A program made the position numbers and the translations under genes. This document shows positions 20,973 through 32,024 of a DNA stretch of 64,000 nucleotides, piece after piece (position 1 is the stretch's first letter; every line of letters begins with the position of its first letter). The stretch covers positions 62,001 through 126,000 of the forward strand of contig NHNV01000068.1 in assembly GCA_002785995.1 (NCBI GenBank). Reading direction: 5' to 3'. The notes below the pieces were generated by a model. That model saw only the letters and a program-made list of their open reading frames with translations, was not told the origin of the DNA and searched no databases. The stretch is from Mycosphaerelloides madeirae (taxonomy: Eukaryota; Ascomycota; Dothideomycetes; Mycosphaerellales; Mycosphaerellaceae).

Positions 20973-21464
20973 GGCCTTCCGCAACTGCAATTGATGCAAC
21001 TCCGACTTGTCCCACCCACTTCACGTACTCGGGCGTGGACTAAGTATTTCCCAGGCCTGGACATGGATCAAACGCCTATATTCAAGCTCACAAGAAGGGC
21101 GCAGAGCCATGCCCGATTCAGAAGGCGCACCCGCTACTTGTCAAATATTCCGCCTTCCATGTCCAGGCACCAGAAAGCACTCGAGTGGTCTCGTCATGAG
21201 TCTTCCTCGGTGCCTGGGTCCGGCCGTTCTGCTTGAAGCTGGAGGCCGAGCCGGGTCGTAAGCCAACAAGCTCGAATTCTGGACAAAGGAAGAATCGCAC
21301 CAAGTCACGCAGGACCACACTTGTGTCTATCAATTTCGATCAGTGTCATTATGTTTTCGTATCCATGTTCTGCCGTTCTTTCGAGATTTCCTCCCAGCTT
21401 GGCCATCGCCCCTGGCGCTCAAAAGCTTTCTGCGAAAGGTCAAACCGGTGATGTGGCGAAGAAT
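20973..21464. other. intergenic, about 490 nt
   Basis: The promoter of the B3/B4 gene and the 3' flank of the next minus-strand gene. No additional gene is seen. Confidence 0.4.
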
Positions 21465-21935
21465 TTAAAGCGATTCCTTACTTGTCAATGCTTTCGAGGG
21501 AGTGCTGGCTGGTATTGTCGACATCTTCGACGGCGACTTGACAATCGCTGAAGCAGCTTTGCTGGATACGATTGAAGAAGTCTTGCTCGCTGCCACAGAG
21601 GAAATCGCGCTGCCGCCGAAAGACGGGCTCGCTGTGCCCCACGGTGAAGCGGACTCCGGGTACGACGTTGCGGTTGTGATCGTGCTTGTTGGTGATGCTT
21701 GGGCATGGTCAGCGTACGTTCATGCACAGGCGCCACAGAGGGATTGCTTACCTGTGAGCGTCGAATACGTTGTCGGCGGCGGCGAGACAGTCATATGTGT
21801 GGCGACCTGACCATGAGAATTATGTGGCACCAAAGCAGGCATCTCATAATAGCCGGGCGCAGCCATCACACGACCGCATAACGACGCCAGCAACAAAAGC
21901 GACGATGCAGAAATCATGTTGAACGACATCATCAT
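21465..21935 (-). CDS. Small secreted Ser/Thr-rich protein
   Basis: Two exons (21752-21935 and 21465-21697) around a 54-nt intron with a CTGAC branch point give 138 aa. A signal peptide is clear (MISASSLLLLASLCGRVMAAP). The mature part is rich in Ser, Thr, Pro and Ala (SPTSTITTATSYPESASP, SSVAASKTSSIVSSKAASA), so it is probably heavily O-glycosylated. The splice continues the Ser/Thr-rich frame precisely. There is no hydrophobic C-terminal tail for a GPI anchor in this model. A GTAAGG near the 3' end could start another intron, so the C-terminus is uncertain. A cell-wall or secreted role is inferred from composition only. Confidence 0.6.
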
Positions 21936-22770
21936 CACTGGTGTGGTGTGAACAAACATCAGTTCGTGGGAGTCTGGAGAGTTCACGCAAGACTTTAAAC
22001 CTGTTCGCATGGCAAGCGTGGCGCGCTAGACGTTCCGTACCTGCATTTCATCGTGCAGCGTTGAATACTCTACGCTTTCTGGTACGGTGCGGTATCAGGA
22101 ATACCGTGGTTTGGGATGAAAAGGGGCCCGAAAACGTTGCGAGATCTTCTCAACCTGGGCCGTGGCGTTCAATTTGCCTCGGCGATCTGTTGATCTTGAA
22201 TCCTGGCGGATCAACACTTTCACCATTTGATGAAGAGCACTTCAATTCCTAACATCTCTTTTTTTTTGGAGGTTGATGGCTACGCTCCCGCTGAGATGGA
22301 TGGCTCATCATCTCATGACCGGGTCACATTCGGAGCTCTCACCGTCGACGACCTCCAAATTCCTGGAACTTCGCGAGTGCAGCGCTTTTCGCACGGGGAT
22401 ACCAAATACCGGAATCTAAGGCTGTACAGGATGCAACATTTTACTTTAATAGGGTGACCATGGCGAGCTGCCCTCATCATGTACAGTCACTGGCTTTGGG
22501 AAGCACATCTTGGCCATGATGAGAAGGCAGAAAGATTTGCGAATGCCTGTGCCAAGCATCAGCTTGTTCAGCTCAACGATGATCACTCCGTACTCAGTGC
22601 GTCAGCGTGAATACATTCGAACCAGTGAGATGACTGGTCACTACTGTCGATGTACGAACATGCGGTCATCTTGCGGCTGAAAACGACGCCAATGGCTGGC
22701 CTATATCTTACAAAGGAGTTCTGAAATTCGTTGCAGGAATTTCAGGTCCGCACCTCATCGCACGAGCGAA
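21936..22770. other. intergenic, about 830 nt, divergent promoters
   Basis: This separates the Ser/Thr-rich gene (minus) from the lectin-like gene (plus). A T-run lies at about 22258. No gene is seen. Confidence 0.4.
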
Positions 22771-24434
22771 ATGCTGATTACCGGAGATCAGGATGCCCCT
22801 GTGGAGCGGTCGCCAACATCGTCAACAACTTGTCGGGAAAGTGGCCACACAATGAGCCTGCATTCCAATCGATCTGCCAAACTGGCAACTTCCGAGCTGT
22901 CGCGGAGCTCTTCGAAGATCCTTCTGCCCCGTCCAGTCTCCTCGATCTTACCAGAAGTTGTTCGACCGGATGAAAAGGAGGTGTTCCTTGCAGATGAGAA
23001 ACAAGTAGTAGGCGCTGGTGAGAAACAAGTGGTGGAGGAGCCCAATTTTCCACAGGCAATAGATGAGGAAGGCGGTAAAGAGGTTGTACACAGCTCGCTC
23101 GACCCGCCATCACGACAACGCCCCGTACGGGATCGACATTTCTGGAATAGAAGAGCAAAATGGATTGCGGCAGCCATGTCTCTCGCCGTGCTGTTAGCGA
23201 TTGGTCTAGGCGTCGGGCTTGGTCTTGGACTACGTAAAACATCTTCACCGCCAGGATCGACTCCAAGCTCGCCATCGGGATCAGCCCAGATCATCGGAGT
23301 TACGTCTTCGAACTCGCCATACTACAGCACAGAGGGCGCTTTCAATGGAACTGGGCTTGCCATCGCTCAGCAGTCGTTTTCTGGCCCCGCGGGGCCCGAA
23401 GGAACCGTAGTCCTCTATTTCCAGCATCACACAGGTCAGATCAGATATATGCAGCTCAATTCATCCGATGGTAGTTGGATTGGAGGATACGCTTCCAATA
23501 TTGTCGCCACGGACGCCAAAAACAGCACTCAAATATACGCAGTGTCATATGTTGCTCCTGATTATTCAAGCGAGTGGCATGTTTTCTGTAGGTCCCCTTC
23601 GGCCTTTTATATAAAGTGGTGCTAATGCGCTTTGCAGACATTGACCAGGAGAATATGATCAGGGAACGATACAACAGTAACCAAAGCACTTTCGGGACCG
23701 CGGGAGTCTGGCAAGATGGTGTCATCAACAACCTGAGTATCACTGTCGTGGATGCCGAACAAGCTGGTATGCTCGGATGCTGGTACGGCGATACCTATGG
23801 TGACGTCGATTTCAACGGCGGAAACAAAGCCACAGACGATGTTGGCATGCGTCTATGGTATGCGTCTAATGGGACAACGTTTCAACAACTGGGATGGCGC
23901 CGAAGCAACAACGCGTGGGTGTACGAAGAAACATGGCCGAATCTGAACGGATACACATCTCCTGGGTGCTACAGCTGGGGCCCAGGAACAACGACATATA
24001 CCGCCTTCGTTGACCTGTACGGTACAAGCAGCATCTACTGGCGAGACACCGCGTGGAATGAGATTCCCACGTCCGAGCATCCTATCAACCAATGGGCAAA
24101 TTCCTCGGTGGCCATACAGAATCTGAGCGGAACTGCCAACTTGGCATATACGAATTGTCTATACGGTCAAAGTGCAAACGACCATATGATCAGAGGATAC
24201 AACATCTCCTGGGCAGCAGAGAACACCACTCTTATACCAGATGGCGAATTTGTCGTTGGCGACGAGCCCGGCGTGCCGGGTACCCGCTTGGGAGTTACTG
24301 AGCTTCCAGGTCCAGACGATACAAATGAGCTTGTGATATTCTTCCAGACAAATGGCAGTGATATTACCCAGTTTCGGCGGGATGTTGAGGGTGGGACCTG
24401 GACGAAGACAGCTCTTCCCATTCCACAGGATTGA
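22771..24434 (+). CDS. Type II membrane protein with fucose-lectin-like beta-propeller ectodomain
   Basis: Exons 22771-23587 and 23638-24434 flank a 50-nt intron with a GCTAAT branch point. An alternative start ATG at 22852 has a better context (A at -3). The N-terminal part is cytosolic, acidic and has repeated EKQVV motifs. One glycine-rich membrane helix follows (WIAAAMSLAVLLAIGLGVGL), then a Ser/Pro stalk and an ectodomain of about 380 residues. The repeated pattern of Trp-rich strands (GSWIGGYASN, QQLGWRRSNNAWVYEETW, GGTWTKTALP) and VVLYFQHHTGQIRY resembles the fungal fucose-specific lectin six-bladed propeller. Several NxS/T sites are present. Ligand binding is inference; such proteins are common and mostly uncharacterised in Dothideomycetes. 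Confidence 0.7.
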
Positions 24435-25083
24435 TGATAATTCCAAAGCCGAAGGAACATCCTAAAGCAATTATCCGGTCATCCTGTACGTTCGCATGTA
24501 CCACTGCAACGATACGAGCATCCCTGTCACATAACAACCACAGAGAAACAACGCGATTGCGTCGAGCTTTATCTAAGCCTCAACTTTGAGATACATGCAC
24601 TTTATCCACACGGAGGCATGTCCACCTCCTAGGAGGTACCATACGCCCGGAGCGACCACTCTAGCGCGCCCAAAAGCAGTCGACCCCGGAGATGCGGAAA
24701 CGTCCGCCAACTGACCTCAGAAGTAACCCGAAAACGACATTTTAAGATGGTCAGCAAGCAGTCTCTGAGCTCTCCCACTGGCTGATCGACAAACTAAAAA
24801 AGAGGAGTGACGCCTCGGTCCACAACTTTGGCTCGACGCTCACGCTGCTTCTGGTATAACCTTATGCAAGTACCTTATTCGACCAAGAAGTACAAAGCAC
24901 ACAAGAGCTGAGGATTGTAGATCTTCGCTGGAAAACTATGGGGTTTGCCGATTGCCGCTTATGCCACAAATCAAATGCTTTTCGCCGCTGCTGCTGGAGA
25001 GCTATATGGAAAGGCGGGACTTTCTTCGAGATTGTTTCTGAGGTCTTGCATTCGCATTTGATTCTTCTGTGCTGGTGGACGAA
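24435..25083. other. intergenic, about 650 nt
   Basis: The 3' flank of the lectin-like gene and the promoter of the peroxidase gene. Minus-strand frames near 24862-25403 are antisense to the peroxidase first exons and have no domain. Confidence 0.4.
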
Positions 25084-26150
25084 ATGAAGAGTGTGCTTGC
25101 GAGCAGTTTGCTCGTTGTGGCAGCCAACGCCCTCGATATTCCCGCTCTTCTTGCTGGTCTTGGTCCAGCTCCCGCCTCGGATCCTCGTTTCGCCGCATAC
25201 CAAGCTCCCGGACCTGATGATGGTACGTCGAAGGGCATTGGAAATTGGGAATGAAAACGTCTGACCTCTGCGATCCAGTCCGTGGACCATGCCCTGGCCT
25301 CAACGTACGACTGTCCTCCCGACCTCGTTAACAGAAGACTGACATCATGAAAAGACCTTGGCCAACCACGGCTTCCTCGCCAGAAACGGCAAAGCCAACT
25401 CAATCCCCCAGCTCATCCAAGGCGGTGCTGCAGGCCTCAACATGGGGCCTGACTTCATGGCCGTCATCGGTGCCGTCGGCATCCTGTCCTCCAAGGACCC
25501 AGCAACGCTAACCTTCGACCTCGACGACCTTGACCACCACGACTTCCCCATCGAGCACGACGGCTCCCTTTCCCGCCAGGACCACTACTTCGGCAACTGG
25601 TACGACTTCAACCAGACCATTTTCAACAGCTTCCTGTCGCACTTCGCCGGCTTGAACGCTACGACGACACCGACGGCTTCTGTCGCGAGATATTCGAGGA
25701 TCATGAACTCGCAACAGACGGATCCGCAGACTGTGTACGGACCTATGCAGTTCATTCTCAGTTCCGGAGAGACGGGATTGTATGTCCAGACGTTGTCCAG
25801 TCCGTCTGTTAACTCGGCGCCGATTTCTTACATGAATTCGTTGTTTAAGGAGCAGAAGTTACCTGTTGCTTTGGGATGGACGCCGAGCTCAGAGCCTATT
25901 ACTTTGTTGACGCTGGGTCAATATATTCTGGAGCTTTTCGCGGCCAATCCGGATAACGCTGCTGAGGGACTTTGTGAGTTGTTTGGTCCCTCAAGGGATA
26001 GAAATATTTATTGACCTTGAAACAGCTCTCGTCGAAGACTCCTACGCGGACTTGCTTGTGGATCTGGTTGGCGGCGCGGATGCGCTTCGTAACCTCACGT
26101 CGGGTATTTCGGACTCCTTGAACATTCCGGGTCTCTTATCTGCGCTTTAG
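25084..26150 (+). CDS. Secreted heme-thiolate peroxidase (chloroperoxidase / unspecific peroxygenase family)
   Basis: Four exons (25084-25222, 25279-25304, 25355-25973, 26026-26150) give 302 aa. The joins rebuild the family hallmark GPCPGLNTLANHGFLARNG, whose Cys51 is the axial heme thiolate. The EHD motif at residues 122-124, followed by GSLSR, matches the metal-binding/acid-base motif of short peroxygenases. A signal peptide is present (MKSVLASSLLVVAANA), so the enzyme is secreted. Family members use H2O2 to halogenate or to insert oxygen into C-H bonds. Length and motifs place it with the short group of about 250-300 aa. Exon 2 is a micro-exon of 26 nt carrying the heme Cys. Confidence 0.9.
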
Positions 26151-26453
26151 AATGGGAGCAAGCAGCTGCAATAGCTTGCCATGGGGCCCGCGTACGACGT
26201 CGAAACATAATGAAGGTTTTACGTTTTTCCGGAAAGGACTTGTTTTGTGCTTTTACTTTTATTTTGCCCATCTCCCGCCGCTCTTACAACTCTTCAATCT
26301 TCGATGTTGCAGTCCGCCCTTAGAATTTCCGACATTCCTGCCTGTCTGTCTGCGCTGAGACTCTCTGGGAAGCTGCAGATGATGCAGGCAAGAAGCGATT
26401 TGGTCGCATAGTCGTCTGTGCTTCCTTTGAGATGGATCATCGCTATTTCCCCT
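26151..26453. other. intergenic after the peroxidase gene
   Basis: 3' flank of the peroxidase gene. Nothing further seen. Confidence 0.35.
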
Positions 26454-26735
26454 TTACCACTGATCCTCCCAATACCCCGGGTACACTCCTGCGTTCTCAA
26501 CGTCGTGATCTTCGTCGAAATCGTCGTCGACGTAGTAGCGGGTCTTCTTCCAGAGATATCGATGGGGCTTGTGACACTCTCGATGCCGTAGGCAGTCCGA
26601 GCAAATGCCAACGTACAGCTACTTCATTTTCTCGATAGCCTTCTTGATGTCGTCATCTATTGGAGGTTTGATATGCTTAGGCTCGTCGCATAGGCTGCCG
26701 ATCGGCCCATACTGACGACAGAGCCGAAATCATTT
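26454..26735 (-). pseudogene. broken small ORF of unknown function
   Basis: A minus-strand frame reads RQYGPIGSLCDEPKHIKPP, then IDDDIKKAIEKMK, then TAG (26619-26621), then LYVGICSDCLRHRECHKPHR and on to WEDQW and TAA at 26454. Both sides of the TAG look like real protein, with a Cys/His-containing patch and an acidic tail. The TAG may be a RIP-type CAG-to-TAG change, or the AG of a splice acceptor (GAAGTAG). No start codon could be linked with confidence. Function unknown. Confidence 0.3.
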
Positions 26736-26926
26736 CTTGTCACCTGTTGAAAAATTGCACCCCAACCTTAGTCGTTGCCTCTAGTCTCCTGCACTTCTCT
26801 TATCTTGCATTTGCAGTTACGATCTTTCTCGCTCGTTGGAATTGTAGGGATCCTGACCGCCGCCATGAATCGTAAGAGATCGTCCAGGTCTCAATGAGAG
26901 GCGAGAATCGGCCAAAGAGTCTTCTG

Positions 26927-27766
26927 TCAAAGCTCTCCAATCAGATTGCTCGTAATAGATTCACGACCAGCGTCCTTGCTCGCTTCATTGAACATGTCGA
27001 TGAATATAGTCAGCTTCATCGTGAAAGCTTGGCGAGCGATCTTCTGTTGATTGAAAAGAGACGGGATCAGACCGGCAGGAAGCAAATCTTTGCAGCGAAG
27101 CTCGATATCGTTGGCCTGAATATGAAATCGAGTAAGGACGAGCTCCTTCGTAAGAAGTCGAAAATGGCGAGGATGATCGAGTATGTACGCCACAGCGGTA
27201 AGTCTTTCCAATCGGAATTGATCGTCCCAGCAGTGACCTTCCCCTACGTACGATTCCAGAAGCGCATCAATTTAACACCGCAGGGGCTCAAAGCAGTCGT
27301 ATTTGTTGACAATGAGAGCGAAATCAATCAGGTCCGCAGACTGAAGTAACCTGATGTCTTCGAGTAGAGGGCTGAGGTGATGGAGAAGGCGACCGAGTTT
27401 CGTCAGCGGAGTAGGTGAATCCTTGACCTCGATCTCATGAGGGAATTCCGCGCTACAGTCTCGCGCGCCATAGCCCTCTGTGAAGTTCTTGCTGAAGAGA
27501 GCCTTGAATGGCTTAGAGCACGTGGCGAGGATGCAGCTGCTCACTCTGAGCTTGAGGCGTGGATGGAAATCATCGTCGGCCATGAGTACCACTAGAAACG
27601 AGGGTCAGTGGGTGTCTCAGCAGTCTCATGGCTCGCCTTCGCTCTCACCGCCGCCGAATTCGCAGACATTCTCGGCGGCCGGCTCGAAGAGGTTGAGCAG
27701 AAGCAGCGTATCCTTCTCTTCCTCCTCGTGGCCAGCGGCGGTGGACTCGTCTGAAGGCTCTGCCAT
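26927..27766 (-). CDS. BTB/POZ domain protein
   Basis: Three exons (27649-27766, 27279-27591, 26927-27203) give 235 aa, with introns of 57 and 75 nt. After an acidic start (MAEPSDESTAAGHEEEEK) the joined sequence runs GGVVLMADDDFHPRLKLRVSS, then ILATCSKPFKALFSKNFTEG, then LHHLSPLLEDIRLLQSADLIDFALIVNKYDCFEPLR. This is the BTB order of strand, helix with SKPFKALF, and a helical end with VNKYDC. A C-terminal helical part of about 90 residues follows. BTB domains mediate dimerisation and, in some proteins, Cullin-3 binding; fungi have many of this short form with unknown roles. A decayed paralogue lies directly upstream. Confidence 0.75.
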
Positions 27767-27944
27767 GGCGCAGAAGTGGTTATTTTCTGAGAGACGATGT
27801 TGGCGTGTGGAAGAGAGAGACCAAATTGAAGTTTTTTATGGTTATGAGCTGCGAATTGTTAGCGCATCTGACACGTGAGGGCACGAGCGCTTTATTTCCT
27901 CGTTTGTCTCGAGCGTGACGTATTCTGGAGGCTGCTAGTGACTT

Positions 27945-28973
27945 TCACATGCGTTTCAATTGTGCCGGAGATAAGCCGAAAGGGGATGAGGGATAGAGCA
28001 ATCGCAAGCAAGGCATCTGACAATACGTTGCCCTGGAACGATTCAAGGTGAAGTTGCAATCAATTCTCGTCACGGTCCCGCTCTTCTTCCCGCATATTCT
28101 CTCGACCTCCTTACCTCTAATGTCGACAGCCATCAAACCTTTCCTCCCCAGCTCCGAGACCTTCGATACAAAGCCCATGGCAAAGACTTTGTGCACGCTC
28201 AAAATCCTCGCTAAAGCCCGAAAGGAATCTTCATAGTCATGCTCGTCCCACTCGCGGCAAGCGTCGAAACCGTAAACGGGCTCTGGGCATTCAAGCAAAG
28301 CAGGTCTTTTGAGGAAGTCGGTGATGCTGCAAGCACTTGGACAGTTCAGCTCTACATTAATGAAGTGGCAAAAAAGTTGCCAATGCCACTTCTCGGAGGC
28401 CAAGGGACGACATAGGCGTATCCACCACGTCAAAGATCGAGTTTCGGGTGTATTTCTCGAAGAGAACAGGCAGTTCCAGCAAATATGCCGCGACAGCAAG
28501 GTCGGGTATGGTGTTGCACTCGATCTCAGACGCGGATACGGACGCGTACTGAGAAGAGGAAGTCTGCAGACAGACGCAGTGCTGAGGTACATTTGTACTT
28601 GTCGGCTACAATTCCGAGTGCAATCAGCTCCGAAGAGTTCGGGGGCGTATTGGAGTTGTAGCGGTCGTGAAGACTCTTGAGGAGGAGGGTCTGTTCGTAC
28701 ATGATGAGAACCAATATTCGAGAATCTCAGACACAGGATCACATCTGGTCACGAACTACTTACCATGGCTCGGGGCTCGTCATCTTTATGTGCGATGTCT
28801 TTGCCCTGACTGGCGACAGTCCCTTCGCTGAAGTCCATGCCGAATAACGTCTTGGGATACGCTGAAACGCCGCGGAGCAGCATCTTGTCGACGAGAATGG
28901 GCAGTTGAGAGCCGTCTGGGCCAACGATCAACGTGGTATCTCCGCCGAGGTCGCTATCCTGTGTTGCTGACAT
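27945..28973 (-). pseudogene. Decayed BTB/POZ paralogue
   Basis: From ATG 28973 the frame gives MSATQDSDLGGDTTLIVGP, then ILVDKMLLRGVSAYPKTLFGMDFSEG, a BTB N-terminus, up to a GTAAGT at about 28763. Downstream, BTB-like pieces appear in order but in different frames: IMYEQTLLLKSLHDRYNS with ALGIVADKYKCTSALRLSA, then NTIPDLAVAAYLLELPVLFE, then NVELNCPSACSITDFLKRPA. No GT-AG introns of normal length connect them. One change of frame coincides with a run of six T (about 28370). At least two frame breaks imply a pseudogene, unless the assembly is wrong at these sites. Confidence 0.5.
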
Positions 28974-29209
28974 TGTTCTGGAAGTTTGGAGTGCCCAAGC
29001 GCTGCGTTGTGTTGGTTGGTGAGAAGCGAAGAGGAGGAGCGATCCGTGTTATAAGACGCTCATTGACTTTTCGTTTTACCTTTTCGTTGTTGTCAACTTG
29101 TAAACGACACGAAGATGTTTGAAGTCTCGGACGAAAACAAGCCGCAAAAGATGAAAGCAGACGCTTGAGATGTGAATGGGAAGCCACGGAACTTTTCTCA
29201 CGTACCATC

Positions 29210-29969
29210 TTACCTGGAGCTCTTCACCCGCTCATCCACAATCTTCTGCACCATCTTCTCCAACATGGCTCCTCCATTCCCCGCATTGCTCTCAAAGTAC
29301 GCCGCAACGCTCTTCTCGACGTACTTCCCAACCATATCCACCTCCACATTAACATCCTCCCCAGCCTGCTTCTTCGCCATAACAACTTTCTCTTGCGTAT
29401 ACGCAATCAACATAACCTCAAACCACCCTTCCGCATCGTTCACAGCCGTAATAGTCAATGAAGCTCCATCCAGCGTCACATATCCCTTCTCTACAATGTA
29501 CCGCAACACGCTCTTGTCTCGCGGCTGCAAGCGGAATGTAATAGCGTTGCCGTCCGGCGTAGTCTTCGCCACAGTAGCGATAGTATCCACGTGTCCTTGC
29601 ACGAAATGGCCTCCCATGCGTGTACTGCCGCTTACAGCCCGTTCGAGATTGAGTCCGCTGCCTTCCTTGAGCGAGCCCAGATTCGTTCGCCGCAGCGTCT
29701 CGGGGGCTACGCCGACTTTGAAGGAGCTCTTTTCAAACTCAGTCACGGTCAGGCAGGTGCCATTGACGCTGATGCTGTCGCCAAGGTGGCAGTCGTCGAG
29801 GATGTCGGCGCAGTTGCTGATGGTGAGGGAGGTTCCGCCGCCGCCGGACGAGGTGTCATCGAGGGCGACGAGTGCGGAGACGGCTGGCCGCGGATGTCAG
29901 CGCAGCGCCATGAAGCATTCGTACAGGTGCAGACGTACTGCCGATCGTCTCAACGATGCCTGTGAACAT
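29210..29969 (-). CDS. RIB5: Riboflavin synthase (alpha chain)
   Basis: The enzyme converts two 6,7-dimethyl-8-ribityllumazine into riboflavin plus the pyrimidinedione, the last step of riboflavin synthesis. Exons 29939-29969 and 29210-29883, with a 55-nt intron, give 234 aa, the normal length. The N-terminus MFTGIVETIG is invariant in the family and is completed only by the splice. Two lumazine-binding repeats are visible: LTISNCADILDDCHLGDSIS/VNGTCLTVTEF and FRLQPRDKSVLRYIVEKGYV/TLDGASLTITAV. GGHFVQGHVDT links the first to the second. A Gly/Ser insertion (TSSGGGGTS) near residue 25 is typical of fungal enzymes. The gene is divergent from the CoA-transferase gene. Confidence 0.95.
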
Positions 29970-30166
29970 TGCGGAAGAAGATGTTGATGGTGGAGTGGGG
30001 AACTTCTGAAGATGACACTTTCATTCACCCAAAGCCGAAGTCGGCCTCGGCCCGATGATCCCGCCGGTCTCTCTCCGCTTCAACTTTTGACGACACTCGC
30101 AGGAAAGAACAACCAGCGATATATATGATTTTACAGAAGATGATGATCTAGATACCGACAATAACA
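29970..30166. promoter_or_regulatory. divergent promoter, riboflavin synthase / CoA-transferase
   Basis: Only 197 nt separate the two start codons, so promoter elements must be shared or interleaved. No clear TATA box is seen. Confidence 0.4.
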
Positions 30167-31792
30167 ATGTCTCTCGAACGATCGTCCCGGCTCCTCAGCC
30201 GGACCAGCACCTCACATATCACGGCCCGAGCACCACTACAAAGAAGATGGCTAGCAACACCAGCAGCGGTTGCCTCAAACCTGCCATTGGCCGGTATCAG
30301 AGTGCTTGATATGACCAGAGTACTCGCTGGCGTAAGTCTTACTGTTCCGTTACGTTCTTCGGTTGCTAACTTTTATCAGCCATACTGTGCGCAAATTCTG
30401 GGAGATCTAGGGTACGATATTTAAGCCCAGTACGACCACCTCCAGGTCTGTCCCATGCCTCAATCATGCTCATGAAGATATAGAGCCGAAGTCATCAAAG
30501 TCGAACACCCAACTCGTGGCGATGATACGAGAGCATGGGGTCCCCCATATGCCTCGTACACTGAAGAAAGCGGTAAAAAGGGCCCAGGAGAGAGTGCCTA
30601 CTACCTGAGCGTACCCATATCCCTTTCCCATTCTCTTTTTCCACGCTAACAGTTCAAAACAGGTCAACCGCAACAAGAAATCTCTCGGCCTCTCCTTCCA
30701 GAGCCCAGCCGGCGTTGAAATCCTGCACAACTTGATTAAAGACTGCGACGTCCTCGTCGAAAACTACCTCCCTGGCGCCCTCAAAAAATACAACATGGAC
30801 TACGCAACCGTCTCCCAAATCAACCCTCGCCTCATCTACGCTAGTATCACAGGCTACGGCCAAACAGGACCCAACAGCTCCCGCGCAGGCTACGACGTGA
30901 TGGTAGAAGCGGAAATGGGCCTAATGCACATAACTGGCCACCGGTGAGTCGTGTGCGACCAGGTCTACTCTTATGTCGCAGATTCTCAAGTACCGGTCCT
31001 AATTACATACGAACAGGGATGGCCCCCCCGCCAAAGTCGGCGTAGCCGTGACCGACCTAACAACAGGCCTCTACACCTCCAACTCCATCCTCGCGGCCCT
31101 CCTCCACCGCTCCACAACAAAGCTCGGCCAACACATCGACGTAGCCCTCGCCGACTGCCAAATCGCCACCCTCTCCAACATCGCCTCCTCCGTCCTCATC
31201 TCGCACAAACCCGACTCAGGTCGCTGGGGTACCGCGCATCCCTCCATCGTGCCCTACAAAGCCTTCAAAACCTCCGACGGGGATATTTTGTTGGGTGGGG
31301 GGAATGACAGGTTGTTTGGGATCATGTGTAGGAAGTTGGGGCGGGAGGAGTGGATTGAGGATGGGCGGTTTAAGGTTAATTCTGCGAGGGTGAGGAATCG
31401 GGGGGTGTTGGAGGGGTTGGTGGAGGAGGTTACGAGGCGTAAGACGACGGGGGAGTGGTTGGAGGTGTTTGAGGGGAGTGGGATGCCGTATGCGCCGATT
31501 AATGATGTGAAGACGACGTTGGAGTTGGAGCATTGTAAGCCATCCCCTTTCCCGTCACTTCACCCCACTAATAAGTATAGCTGTCGCCCGAGAAATGGTC
31601 ACAGAAATCGACCACCCCTCCTGCGGCCCCATGAAACTCGTCAGTCCGCCTGTCAAATTCTCTGAGTCTAAACCCAGCATCCGGACGCCCCCGCCCACCC
31701 TGGGCCAGCACACGGATGAAGTGCTGACGGAATTGTTGGGGATGAAGGGTAGTGAGATTGAGGCTTTGAAGAAAGATGGGGTGATTTCGTAG
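30167..31792 (+). CDS. Mitochondrial class III CoA-transferase (CaiB/BaiF family, SUGCT-like)
   Basis: Six exons (30167-30331, 30380-30411, 30484-30610, 30663-30943, 31017-31534, 31581-31792) give 444 aa. The joins restore family motifs: GIRVLDMTRVLAG, PYCAQILGDLGAEVIKVEHP, SVNRNKKSLGLSF and GQTGPNSSRAGYDVMVEAEMGLM. The probable catalytic Asp is in HIDVALADCQ, corresponding to the Asp nucleophile in this family. The first 35 residues are rich in Arg, Ser and Thr without acidic clusters (LLSRTSTSHITARAPLQRRWLAT), a mitochondrial targeting profile. The nearest characterised type is succinyl-CoA:glutarate CoA-transferase; substrate choice here is inferred. Confidence 0.88.
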
Positions 31793-32024
31793 TTCAAAGA
31801 AGGAGGATATCTTATGCCGCTATGCTAAAAATGTCAAGAATTGAAGGCTGTGACTTGCGTTCCTTCGTCAAAGTCGTACTCGCTCGAACGCTGAATTGTA
31901 ACTAAGGGAACAGAGACGCATGCACAAAAAGCCATCGCTCAAGTCCGTAGAGGAAAACTCGCAGAAGAGAGTCGCACAGTCGTGAAAGAATCGAAGGAGT
32001 CCAGCGACCGATAAAATGTTGTGC

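Noticed and set aside
26894..27349. Plus-strand open frame of about 150 codons
   Set aside because: It is antisense to the second and third exons of the BTB gene, whose splice sites and domain order are far better supported.
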